The notes: generated by a model not told the origin, from the letters alone. A DNA stretch of 19,253 bases from an uncultured Bacteroides sp. (GCA_900766195.1 CAAFUN010000152.1:1-19253); one strand, 5' to 3'. Counted from the first letter of the stretch, positions 1-7,368 are shown. Numbers and translations: made by a program.

Positions 1-96
1 AATTAACTTATTCGTAAATTAAACATCATTTATAAAGTAGGTATGCGTGTTGAATGGCTGTTTGTAGTAATTTGCAATAAATGCCAAGTACTGTCA

Positions 97-843
97 TCAA
101 CCGGATGAGGAGATACTTTCTATCTCAACGCCATTCCATCCACTGGTAGTATACCTGTTATTCTTCATTCTATTAATTTGAAGCATATCTTTCTCAGCCC
201 ATCTATAATCTTTACATGAACCTACATCCATGAGTATGCTATCAACTATTTCTCTTTTAAAATCAGAAAGACTCGAAAGGCCCGTCAGATATGGTTTAAT
301 GTTTGTGACTGGACTTTTCACGGAACAAACATTCATTTGTCTTTCCGAAAGCGTATGATCAACTTTACCGTCCAGCGACTTTGTCAACTTCACAAGATCA
401 GCATCAAAGAGCAATGTGGCATGATAAAGCAATCTGTGCTTGTATACGCATTGCGCACTGCCCGAAACTTTTAATCCCGACAAATAGATGGAACGTCGTT
501 CATCTACCTCGGGTTCCAATCCTAAACGAGTCAATGCACGGGCAGTTATCGCAGCATATTTATCAAAACCTATCTTATCAGTCGTTTCAATAAAAGTCAG
601 GTTAAGATTACCTGAATCATGATAGACTGCCCCTCCACCGGAATATCTTCTGGCTATGCTAATATGATTTCTTTCCGCATAATCAACATCTACTTCGGCA
701 CGTACGCTTTGATGCCTCCCTATCACGACGGAAGGTTGGCTTTGCCACACCATAAGAATATCGCTTTCAAGATTCTTTAGCAAATATTCCTCAGCTGCCA
801 AATTGAAGTAAACATCAGTAGAAAGATTATCAATATATAGCAT
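97..843 (-). CDS. lplA: Lipoate-protein ligase, short form without C-terminal domain
   Basis: Predicted cytoplasmic ligase that activates lipoate (or octanoate) with ATP and attaches it to the lysine of lipoyl domains in 2-oxo-acid dehydrogenase E2 subunits or GcvH. The biotin/lipoate ligase core is clear: RRYSGGGAVYHD at residues 65-76 is the family signature, and LSGLKVSGSA at 121-130 supplies the catalytic lysine K125. The ATG at 843 fits, since the family normally starts a few residues before the conserved NxAxEE stretch (here NLAAEE, residues 14-19). At 248 aa it is about 90 residues shorter than E. coli LplA and appears to lack that protein's C-terminal accessory domain. It may instead be a LipM/LipL-like transferase; sequence alone does not decide. 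It lies 7 nt downstream of lpdA, so the two are almost certainly co-transcribed. The 96 bases after the stop hold no recognisable gene. Confidence 0.88.
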   Translation of the reverse strand: MLYIDNLSTDVYFNLAAEEYLLKNLESDILMVWQSQPSVVIGRHQSVRAEVDVDYAERNHISIARRYSGGGAVYHDSGNLNLTFIETTDKIGFDKYAAITARALTRLGLEPEVDERRSIYLSGLKVSGSAQCVYKHRLLYHATLLFDADLVKLTKSLDGKVDHTLSERQMNVCSVKSPVTNIKPYLTGLSSLSDFKREIVDSILMDVGSCKDYRWAEKDMLQINRMKNNRYTTSGWNGVEIESISSSG

Positions 844-850
844 AATTTAT

Positions 851-2197
851 TTATTCAAATGCAACTTCGCGCAATATCTCACTTACCGTAGGATGAGGAA
901 ATACAATCTTTTGGAACTGCTCTACAGTGATATTTAGATCAATAGCAGTGCCGGCAAGCACAATTAGCTCTGATGCCGGATTGCCCATCATATGACAACC
1001 AATAATATATCCCTCAGAGTTGGTTATGAGTTTACACAATCCATTCACGCCTTCATTCTCTGCCATAAAACGTCCTGAATATGTCATCGGCAACTTAGAA
1101 ACACGGAAGTCTTCACCCGAAGCTATTAATTCTTCTTCAGTCTTCCCTACTCCGGCTATCTCAGGATTAGTATATACCACACCGGGGATGCCTCGATAGC
1201 TCATTTCATCATCGCGCCCTAGGATATGATTGATAGCCACTTCTCCTTCACGAATGGCAGTGTGTGCCAACATAGAAAACCCGGTAATATCGCCGGCAGC
1301 ATACACGCGTGGATGGTTGGTCTGCATAAACTGATTCACCTTCACACCTTTTCGTTCTGTTTCTATACCGAGGGTCTCTAAACCAATGTTGGCAACATTA
1401 GCTCTACGCCCTACACTCACTAGTATCTTATCGGTAGGAAGTTCTTCTCTATTACCTTCTTTTTCTATAATCACTTTGTCCTGAGCAACTTCTACTACAG
1501 CTGTATTCAAATGGAATTTAACGCCCTTCTTACTGTATTCGGCACGAAGCATGGCCGAAATCTCCTTATCCATCGCACCTAGTATCTCGGGCATCATCTC
1601 CACTACAGTAACGTCAACCCCTACACTATTGAAATAAGAAGCAAACTCCATTCCAATGACTCCACCTCCAATAATAACGAGTTTAGCAGGCAACTCAGTA
1701 GCCTCTAAAGCTTCTTTCGATGTCCAATACTCCACACCATCCAATCCTTTGATAGGAGGAATAGCAGTATCTGATCCAGTGCAAAGCAATAAGTGTTCTA
1801 CTTGATATAGTTCTCCACCAGCCTCAATAGAGATGTTTCCATCTACTTCACCCTTAATTACTGCCGGTTGATTTATAATCTCCACGCCATTCAAATTCAA
1901 CTTATATTTTACTCCGGCCGTGAGTTTCTTCACAATCTTGTTCTTACGCTGCACAACCTTCTTGTGATCTATTGAGAAATCACCTATCTGTAACCCGTAC
2001 TTTCCGGCACCTTTCATGCCATCCAGCAATTTTGCTGAATACAAAAATGTTTTTGTTGGTATGCAGCCTTCGTTAAGACAAACGCCTCCCACTGCACTTT
2101 TCTCAAAAAGAATAGTCTTAAATCCGTTGGAAGCAGCTTTTTCTGCTGCATTATAACCGGCAGGTCCACCACCAATAATTGCAATGTCATATTTCAT
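851..2197 (-). CDS. lpdA: Dihydrolipoyl dehydrogenase (E3)
   Basis: E3 flavoenzyme that reoxidises dihydrolipoamide with NAD+ in pyruvate, 2-oxoglutarate or branched-chain 2-oxo-acid dehydrogenase complexes and in glycine cleavage. The FAD-binding GGGPAG is at residues 9-14. The redox disulfide is C40/C45 within GGVCLNEGCIPTK (37-49). The NAD-binding GGGVIG is at 177-182, with E200 at the end of the second strand, as expected for NAD rather than NADP. AAGDITG at 300-306 is the second FAD motif, and HPTVSE (435-440) gives the catalytic His435/Glu440 pair from the dimer interface. The 448-aa length is normal and no lipoyl domain is fused at the N terminus. It is first in a unit with lplA and divergent from the flavodoxin gene. 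The E1/E2 genes it serves are not in the window, so the exact complex is unknown. Confidence 0.95.
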   Translation of the reverse strand: MKYDIAIIGGGPAGYNAAEKAASNGFKTILFEKSAVGGVCLNEGCIPTKTFLYSAKLLDGMKGAGKYGLQIGDFSIDHKKVVQRKNKIVKKLTAGVKYKLNLNGVEIINQPAVIKGEVDGNISIEAGGELYQVEHLLLCTGSDTAIPPIKGLDGVEYWTSKEALEATELPAKLVIIGGGVIGMEFASYFNSVGVDVTVVEMMPEILGAMDKEISAMLRAEYSKKGVKFHLNTAVVEVAQDKVIIEKEGNREELPTDKILVSVGRRANVANIGLETLGIETERKGVKVNQFMQTNHPRVYAAGDITGFSMLAHTAIREGEVAINHILGRDDEMSYRGIPGVVYTNPEIAGVGKTEEELIASGEDFRVSKLPMTYSGRFMAENEGVNGLCKLITNSEGYIIGCHMMGNPASELIVLAGTAIDLNITVEQFQKIVFPHPTVSEILREVAFE

Positions 2198-2258
2198 TGT
2201 TTCATTCCTTATTAAGGTTATTAAAGTAATTCACTACAGTTTGCTCTATGTATTATAT

Positions 2259-2280
2259 CATCCGGAAAATTTTTCGGATG
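2259..2280. promoter_or_regulatory. 22-bp near-perfect palindrome upstream of lpdA
   Basis: Half-sites CATCCGGAAAA and TTTTTCGGATG are complementary at 10 of 11 positions; the remaining pair is G-T. The dyad sits 62-83 bp upstream of the lpdA start. As DNA it could be a dimeric operator. As RNA it would fold with about 7 bp and an AU-rich loop, but no T-run follows in either direction, so it is a poor terminator. Confidence 0.45.
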
Positions 2281-2416
2281 TTATAAAATAACACAAGGGC
2301 ATTTAAATAAGTTCACGTTTAACAAACGTTTGTAAATCAGCAAAATAGTTGCAAACTAATGAGTAGATTATAAAAGAGCCGTTTTAAAAAACATTTTTTC
2401 ACTCCTCTTCACAATC

Positions 2417-2440
2417 AAAATACCTACTTGTAGGTATTTT
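2417..2440. promoter_or_regulatory. Perfect 11+11 bp palindrome upstream of flavodoxin (candidate operator)
   Basis: Left arm AAAATACCTAC (2417-2427), centre TT, right arm GTAGGTATTTT (2430-2440), with no mismatch. It lies 103 bp before the flavodoxin ATG and 220 bp before the lpdA ATG. A terminator role is unlikely because no gene ends here on either strand, and a 2-nt loop cannot close. Size and symmetry suit an operator for a dimeric repressor such as a TetR-type protein; that assignment is inference. Confidence 0.5.
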
Positions 2441-2542
2441 AAGATAGGCGGAAGAAGCTATTTGTTAACCAGTGAACTATATCGGAGTATTTTATGTTTC
2501 TTTGAAAGTTATAATATAATCATTAATATTAAAAACAAAATT

Positions 2543-3046
2543 ATGAAAAAGATAGGAATTTTCTATGGTACTTCTACTGGAAACACTGAAGAAGCAGCAA
2601 AATTAATTGGTAAGAAACTTGGCTTATCTTCAGATGATATCCATGACATTTATAAAACAAAAGCTAGCCCGGCAGATTATGAAGTTTTACTTTTTGGAAG
2701 CTCTTCTACCGGCTCAGGTGATTTGCAAGATGATTGGGAGACTTTCTTAGGTACTCTGGAGAAGATTGATCTTAACGGCAAAAAAGTAGGTTTGTTCGGT
2801 TGTGGTGATTCAGCCACTTTTAGCGACACTTTTTGTGGTGCAATGGGCAAGATCTACGAAGCATTAAAAGGTTCTGGTTGTCAATTCATAGGTACCGATG
2901 TTTCTACCGAAGGTTATTCATTTGACGATTCAGAAGCTGTGGTAGATGGTTCATTCGTTGGTTTACCACTTGATTACGATAATGAAAGTGATCAGACCGA
3001 GGGCCGTATTGAGGCTTGGGTTGAAAAATTAAAAACTGAGATTTAA
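2543..3046 (+). CDS. fldA: Flavodoxin, long-chain type
   Basis: Soluble FMN-binding, low-potential electron carrier of 167 aa; likely partners are pyruvate:ferredoxin/flavodoxin oxidoreductase and reductive enzymes. The phosphate-binding loop YGTSTGNT is at residues 8-15. DLQDDWE (60-66), GCGDSATFSDTFCGAMG (86-102) and FVGLPLDYDN (138-147) follow the long-chain flavodoxin pattern. I start at the ATG at 2543 because the phosphate loop then falls at the usual N-terminal distance; an upstream in-frame TTG at 2462 would add 27 residues unlike the family. Two FMN-stacking positions look changed: the usual Trp of the first loop is T56 and the usual Tyr of the second is F93. The gene is monocistronic, divergent from lpdA, with a palindrome upstream and a strong terminator downstream. 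Confidence 0.93.
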   Translation: MKKIGIFYGTSTGNTEEAAKLIGKKLGLSSDDIHDIYKTKASPADYEVLLFGSSSTGSGDLQDDWETFLGTLEKIDLNGKKVGLFGCGDSATFSDTFCGAMGKIYEALKGSGCQFIGTDVSTEGYSFDDSEAVVDGSFVGLPLDYDNESDQTEGRIEAWVEKLKTEI

Positions 3047-3073
3047 CTAGTATTATTATCTAATGATAAGTGT

Positions 3074-3107
3074 AAGAGGTTCGAAACAATATCGAACCTC
3101 TTTTTTT
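3074..3107 (+). terminator. Rho-independent terminator of fldA
   Basis: An 11-bp perfect stem (AAGAGGTTCGA, 3074-3084, with 3092-3102) and a 7-nt loop, followed by a run of seven to eight T on the plus strand, 28 nt after the flavodoxin stop. It lies in the gap to the convergent GNAT/nitrilase gene. The other direction lacks a comparable T-run, so it mainly serves fldA. Confidence 0.9.
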
Positions 3108-3125
3108 GCTTTTATGATGTGCGGA

Positions 3126-4658
3126 CTATTTCTTCATACGTACTTCGTACAAGTCACTCCGACGATCTTTTAGATTACGTACACTACCGTAAGTATGTAG
3201 TTCGTTCAACAAGTCAAGATCAACGTCGGATACTAAAATCATTTCCGTATTAGGCGTAGCCTCTGCACGTCTTCCATCCGTAGGGAAAGCAAAGTCGCAA
3301 GGAGTGAATACACCGGACTGTGCATACTGAATATCCATATTATGTACGCGTGGAAGATTTCCAACTGAACCGGCTATTGCTACAAAACATTCATTTTCAA
3401 TGGCACGGGCATGAGCACACACCCGAACGCGTGAATAAGCATTCTGAGTATCAGTTAGGAATGGAACAAACAGTATCTGCATACCTTGATCGGCCATAAT
3501 GCGTGAAAGTTCGGGAAATTCCACATCATAACAAATCAAAATCCCAATCTTTGCACAATCTGTTTCAAAAGTCTGCACACCTTTACCGCCACTAAGTCCC
3601 CAACTTTTTATTTCATCAGGAGTAACATGAAGCTTCTCGTACATTTCAGACGTACCGTCACGCCGACAAAGGAAACCTACATTATACAGTAATCCGTCTT
3701 CTTTGATAAGAGGCATACTACCGGTAATAATATTAATGTTGTAGCTGATTGCCAACTTAATGAAACGCTCCTTTATTTCATGAGTATAAGCGGCCAATCC
3801 ACGAATAGCCTCGGATTCCTTTTCATTGTTGAAACGCGCCATAAGCGGAGCATTGAAGTATTCCGGAAAAAGAGCAAAATCACTTTTATAATCAGATACT
3901 GCATCAACAAAAAACTCAACTTGCTCAAACAAATCATCCAATGTTTTATAGCTACGCATCTGCCATTGCACCAATCCTACGCGGACAGTTGTTTTCTGCG
4001 GTACATAATCGTCAGTCGGTGCCTGATAGTAGATATTATCCCATTGAAGAAGACAAGCATAATGCTTGGACTCTTCATCGTTGGGCAGATAGTTCCTCAT
4101 TACCTTTCTTACGTGAAAGTCGTTGGAGAGCTGAAAAGTAAGTACAGGATCATAAATTTCCTTTTGTTTCACTTTATCAATATACTCCTTGGGACGCATT
4201 TTATCTGAATACTCATGATAGTTAGGTATACGCCCACCAAACATGATTGCTTTCAGATTAAGAGTTTCACAAAGTTCTTTGCGGTACTCATACATACGAC
4301 GTGCCAGTCGCAGACCGCGATAACCAGGATGAATGAAGACTTCTATTCCATACAAGATATTTCCGTCAGGATTATGCGTATTGAAGCTTTCTTTGCCTGT
4401 GACTTGAGCATAGGTATGGTCGTTCTTTACATTATCATAATCAACGATGATGGAAAGAGCACATCCCACTATCTTATCATCAACCTCAGTCACTATTTGA
4501 CCTTCAGGAAATATTTTGATTAGCTTTTCTATTTGCTTGTGAGTCCAGAACACATCACTCCCATCATTGTACACACGGGTAAATGATTGAGCTAACTGAT
4601 CATAATCCTCTATTTGCAAATTTCTTATTTGTAGCTTATTTATTTTCAAAGAATCCAT
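3126..4658 (-). CDS. GNAT acetyltransferase / carbon-nitrogen hydrolase fusion
   Basis: A 510-aa two-domain protein. Residues about 8-205 form a GNAT N-acetyltransferase-like domain, with the acetyl-CoA region at HPGYRGLRLARR (110-121); the classic R/QxxGxG/A loop is degenerate, with Arg117 where the first Gly is expected. Residues about 225-500 form a nitrilase-superfamily amidohydrolase with all three catalytic residues: E266 in FPEYF, K342 in YEKLHVTPDE and C376 in LICYDVEFPE. The hydrolase half should cleave a C-N (amide or nitrile) bond; the acetyltransferase half could modify an amine, perhaps on a related substrate. The substrate is unknown. Fusions of this kind occur as conserved single genes in Bacteroidota, so this is not an assembly artefact. 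It stands alone: convergent with fldA, with a 1.17-kb gap upstream. No signal peptide is visible. Confidence 0.88.
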   Translation of the reverse strand: MDSLKINKLQIRNLQIEDYDQLAQSFTRVYNDGSDVFWTHKQIEKLIKIFPEGQIVTEVDDKIVGCALSIIVDYDNVKNDHTYAQVTGKESFNTHNPDGNILYGIEVFIHPGYRGLRLARRMYEYRKELCETLNLKAIMFGGRIPNYHEYSDKMRPKEYIDKVKQKEIYDPVLTFQLSNDFHVRKVMRNYLPNDEESKHYACLLQWDNIYYQAPTDDYVPQKTTVRVGLVQWQMRSYKTLDDLFEQVEFFVDAVSDYKSDFALFPEYFNAPLMARFNNEKESEAIRGLAAYTHEIKERFIKLAISYNINIITGSMPLIKEDGLLYNVGFLCRRDGTSEMYEKLHVTPDEIKSWGLSGGKGVQTFETDCAKIGILICYDVEFPELSRIMADQGMQILFVPFLTDTQNAYSRVRVCAHARAIENECFVAIAGSVGNLPRVHNMDIQYAQSGVFTPCDFAFPTDGRRAEATPNTEMILVSDVDLDLLNELHTYGSVRNLKDRRSDLYEVRMKK

Positions 4659-4692
4659 TATGTCATTATCGTTTTAGTTTTTTAAGCGACTG

Positions 4693-4700
4693 CAAAATTA
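4693..4700 (-). promoter_or_regulatory. Candidate -7 box of the GNAT/nitrilase gene
   Basis: On the minus strand this reads TAATTTTG, an exact match to the Bacteroidota -7 consensus TAnnTTTG, 34 bp upstream of the ATG. No good TTTG -33 box is found at 19-21 bp, so support is partial. Confidence 0.45.
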
Positions 4701-5043
4701 CGACTTTTATATTCCTTATAAAAATCAAGCAATGTTTTTTCAAGAATAAAAGACTAAGATAACATGCTAATTTTAACGTATTGCGAATATAAACAGCAAT
4801 AAAACAATAACTTAAATCGAATTGTTTAACATTATATGGATAGAAAAGGATTTAACGGTTCTATCCGAATTAATAATTCATATTCTATTCAGTAGAGAAA
4901 AGAATTAAGATTACTACTATAAGACTTGTTAATCAATAATATCCGAGTAAGCTATGAAAATCCGATGAGAACCAGTACTAAAATCTTTTTGCGATATACT
5001 ATTGCTGTCCGACAAAATCTGATAGATATATCTCAAAAATGAG

Positions 5044-5089
5044 CTATTCAATCCTATGGAGTAAAATTTTACTCATGTATAGTGAATAG
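5044..5089. repeat. 46-bp nested dyad with a perfect 16-bp palindromic core
   Basis: The core GAGTAAAATTTTACTC (5059-5074) is a perfect palindrome. Outside it, CTATTCA (5044-5050) and TGAATAG (5083-5089) are exact complements around the same centre, while the 8 bp between are mostly unpaired. The shared centre suggests paired protein-binding half-sites or a cruciform rather than chance. Confidence 0.5.
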
Positions 5090-5211
5090 AAAGTCATTTG
5101 CGTAAGTAATTATCATGTAAGCTATTTTACACAGAGAAATCTTTCAATATTATTATAAAAACTCTTTTTCATTCACCCCGTCCAGAATAGCTTCTGCGAG
5201 GGGGTATAATC

Positions 5212-5299
5212 AGTATACGACTGAATAGGGTTAAGTATACGACCCAATGCCATTGAGTATACGACTGAATCAGGCTCAAGTAGGGACTGATTCAAGGAG
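5212..5299 (+). repeat. 22-bp direct repeats, three good copies and one decayed
   Basis: AGTATACGAC occurs at 5212, 5234 and 5256, spaced exactly 22 bp. Copies 1 and 3 extend to AGTATACGACTGAAT. A fourth unit at 5278-5299 keeps the phase and matches GACTGAATCA at 9 of 10 bases. The period is about two helical turns, so the sites would face the same side of the DNA, as in iterons or arrays of regulator sites. No replication gene is nearby. Confidence 0.65.
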
Positions 5300-5693
5300 A
5301 CTCTAAAAAAGCACCTTAATAGACCTCACTCTAATCAATATATTGTAAGCATTAAAGAAAGAAAATGATATTCTTTCTCCAACAATTACTATCCGGACAA
5401 AATCTTTCTTTCCAATCCGCCTATGAGAAAACAGCTTAAAAACTACCGTTTTCTGTATTATTCGGTGATTATCTGCTTTCTTTTTTAGTAGAACAAAAGA
5501 TTTTGTGGTAGGCACAAAAGTAAACCACTCGTAAGAAAAAGCCTTGTAATACAGATGAATAAAGAGATACATAACTTTCAATCTACTTTTATCGGACAGC
5601 AAAAATAAGAGTTAATCGGTTTTGAGAATCCAATGAAAATTAGCGGTAGATTCTTTTTACAAGAAAAGGTTTTAAGAAACAATGTAACAGCAG

Positions 5694-5729
5694 GATACCC
5701 TTACTACAGTGTGTTGCAGTAAGGGTATC
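5694..5729 (-). terminator. Stable hairpin downstream of the xyl operon
   Basis: A 12-bp perfect stem (GATACCCTTACT, 5694-5705, with 5718-5729) and a 12-nt loop, about 100 nt after the xylE stop. Neither side is followed by a good T-run, so it may stabilise or end the xyl mRNA 3' end rather than act as a classic terminator. Confidence 0.5.
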
Positions 5730-5827
5730 TTGGTATAACAGAGATCGTTGATGCTTCAACTCTCTTCTTTTTATCTGAGTCTCTATCAGATATTTACTAT
5801 TCTACAAAATCAAAGTTTATCGTTGAT

Positions 5828-7279
5828 TTATGCTTTTTTCCAAAGTTTACTCATATCTTCAAGCGTTCTACCTTTAGTTTCCGGCACCCAACGCCATACA
5901 AAGATTGCAGCTATCACACAAATGATACCATATAAACTATAGGCAAACATCGGGCTAAAATCATAGAGAGCAGGGAATGTGGAAGATACAATATAATTGA
6001 ATACCCACTGGAATGCCACCGCAATAGCTATAGCTTTTCCACGAATCGTATTGGGGAATATCTCCGAAATCAATACCCAGCAGATGGGTCCCCACGACAT
6101 CATGAAGAATGCAGCATATACAATGACAGATAATACCGGTACTATTCCTTTGACTCCCATGCTGTCACAAGCTGCCACGGCATATGCTCCGAGAGCCATA
6201 CCAATAGACCCAATGATGAGTAATGGCTTGCGTCCAAAACGATCGACAGTAAAGATGGCAACTAACGTAAATGCAATATTCACAACACCCATAATGACCG
6301 ATTGCATCATACCGCCACCTTCTGCCCCGGCACTTTCAAAAATACGAGGAGCATAATAGAGCACGGCATTTATGCCGATAGCTTGCTGGAATACGGAAAG
6401 TAAAATACCTATAATGATAACAGAAACGCCATACGTAAACAACTTCTCACTCTTCTCATTTACAGTAGATTTGATGTCATTCAATATCTCCTTGGCTTTA
6501 ACTAGTCCGTTTACTTTTTCTAAAATAGAGAAAGCTTTTGATTCCTGACGAACAAGAACAAGATAACGAGGAGTTTCGGGTACAAAGAACAATAAAAGTC
6601 CGAAAAGAGCCGCAGGAAAAGCTGCCGAAGCAAACATATATCTCCAACCCTCATATACCGTCCACATATCCGAACCGGGACTTACCGAAGCCAGGCCTGT
6701 AGCAGCGTCTTTTAGTATTATTGGATTTTGATGATCTCCCAAAATCATATAATTGACAAAATAAACCACCAGCATACCGAATATAATGGCAAACTGATTG
6801 CATGACACCAGCGTACCCCTAATATTGGAAGGAGCAATCTCCGCAATATACATAGGACAAACAGCCGAAGCCAAGCCAATGCCTATACCACCTAAAACCC
6901 GATAAAGATTGAACGTGACAAGCAAAGCCATATTGGGATCATTATGCTTAAAAAAGAGGAATTCGGGATGATAAGTACCCAGTGCTGAAAGAAAGAACAG
7001 GATAGCAGCAAGACGGAGTGAATTTCTGCGTCCCATGCGCGACGCAAAGATACCTGATATTGCTCCTCCCAAAACACAGCCTATTAAGGCACTGGAAGAT
7101 GTGATGCCGTGCATGACTTTGTCATAATGGAAATCAGTGGCCATCAGGAAAAAGCCTTCTAAGCCTTTCTCGGCTCCTGAAATAACAGCCGTGTCATAGC
7201 CGAACAAGAGTCCGCCCAATATGGCAACAGTCGTGATAGAATATAAGTAGAGCTTACTACCCTCGTTTGTATTGCTCAT
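5828..7279 (-). CDS. xylE: D-xylose transporter, MFS sugar porter
   Basis: A 483-aa, 12-helix major facilitator of the sugar porter family, predicted to import D-xylose with protons across the inner membrane. Family motifs are present: GYDTAVISGA (27-36), RMGRR (81-85), PETPRYL (234-240), QQAIGINAVLYY (298-309), DRFGRK (346-351) and PETKGRT (466-472). Residues matching the E. coli XylE binding and proton-coupling sites can be placed: D29, R154, Q298/Q299, N304, W401, E406 and R413, so sugar specificity for xylose (or glucose) is plausible. It is last in the xyl operon, 131 nt after xylA, with a 13-bp hairpin in that gap that may set its transcript level. Context gives the substrate; sequence alone would allow another hexose or pentose. 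Confidence 0.92.
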   Translation of the reverse strand: MSNTNEGSKLYLYSITTVAILGGLLFGYDTAVISGAEKGLEGFFLMATDFHYDKVMHGITSSSALIGCVLGGAISGIFASRMGRRNSLRLAAILFFLSALGTYHPEFLFFKHNDPNMALLVTFNLYRVLGGIGIGLASAVCPMYIAEIAPSNIRGTLVSCNQFAIIFGMLVVYFVNYMILGDHQNPIILKDAATGLASVSPGSDMWTVYEGWRYMFASAAFPAALFGLLLFFVPETPRYLVLVRQESKAFSILEKVNGLVKAKEILNDIKSTVNEKSEKLFTYGVSVIIIGILLSVFQQAIGINAVLYYAPRIFESAGAEGGGMMQSVIMGVVNIAFTLVAIFTVDRFGRKPLLIIGSIGMALGAYAVAACDSMGVKGIVPVLSVIVYAAFFMMSWGPICWVLISEIFPNTIRGKAIAIAVAFQWVFNYIVSSTFPALYDFSPMFAYSLYGIICVIAAIFVWRWVPETKGRTLEDMSKLWKKA

Positions 7280-7368
7280 AATAAAAAATGTAGATTAGGT
7301 TGACATTTATATAATATAGCAACTCCCCATGGCAAAGTATAAACAGCATGCCATATAGGAATTACAAT

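Larger units (their letters stand above)
2198..2542. other. Divergent intergenic region lpdA/fldA
   Basis: 345 bp of AT-rich DNA between two divergent genes, so it should hold both promoters. I could not find a clean TAnnTTTG box for either gene. Two strong dyads are listed separately (2259-2280 and 2417-2440). A third, smaller perfect palindrome, ACAAACGTTTGT, is at 2322-2333. No gene is visible here. Confidence 0.7.
5002..5602. repeat. Pair of 16-bp inverted repeats bounding about 600 bp
   Basis: TTGCTGTCCGACAAAA at 5002-5017 recurs inverted at 5587-5602 with one mismatch (TTGCTGTCCGATAAAA on the minus strand). A shorter related direct copy, TCCGGACAAAATCT, is at 5392-5405. The layout resembles terminal repeats of a small decayed element, but I see no target-site duplication and no transposase. 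Confidence 0.35.
4659..5827. other. 1.17-kb gene-free region rich in dyads and repeats
   Basis: No convincing protein gene on either strand. The region lies downstream of the xyl operon and upstream of the GNAT/nitrilase gene. It holds a 46-bp nested dyad (5044-5089), an interrupted hairpin (5176-5203: CCCC/GGGG, 3x3 internal loop, then CAGAA/TTCTG), a 22-bp-period repeat array (5212-5299), a small hairpin (5357-5377: GAAAGAA/TTCTTTC), a pair of 16-bp inverted repeats (5002-5017 and 5587-5602), and a stable hairpin (5694-5729). It could hold an unannotated RNA gene, regulatory sites, or the remains of a small mobile element. Confidence 0.6.

Noticed and set aside
2462..2542. N-terminal extension of flavodoxin from TTG 2462
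   Set aside because: The 27 extra residues do not resemble flavodoxins, while the ATG at 2543 begins exactly at the family N terminus.
3780..4208. Antisense open frames over the GNAT/nitrilase gene
   Set aside because: Lie opposite an intact, motif-rich gene and have no features of their own.
5212..5299. CRISPR array
   Set aside because: Repeat core is only 10-15 bp and the intervening sequence 7-12 bp; no cas genes.
5303..5602. 99-codon minus-strand open frame
   Set aside because: Starts with TTG inside an inverted repeat, has an odd aromatic/basic composition, no recognisable motif, and overlaps other repeats; judged non-coding.
7330..7345. Promoter for xylE (TATACTTTG on the minus strand)
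   Set aside because: Spacing between TA and TTTG is wrong by one base and no -33 box is in place.
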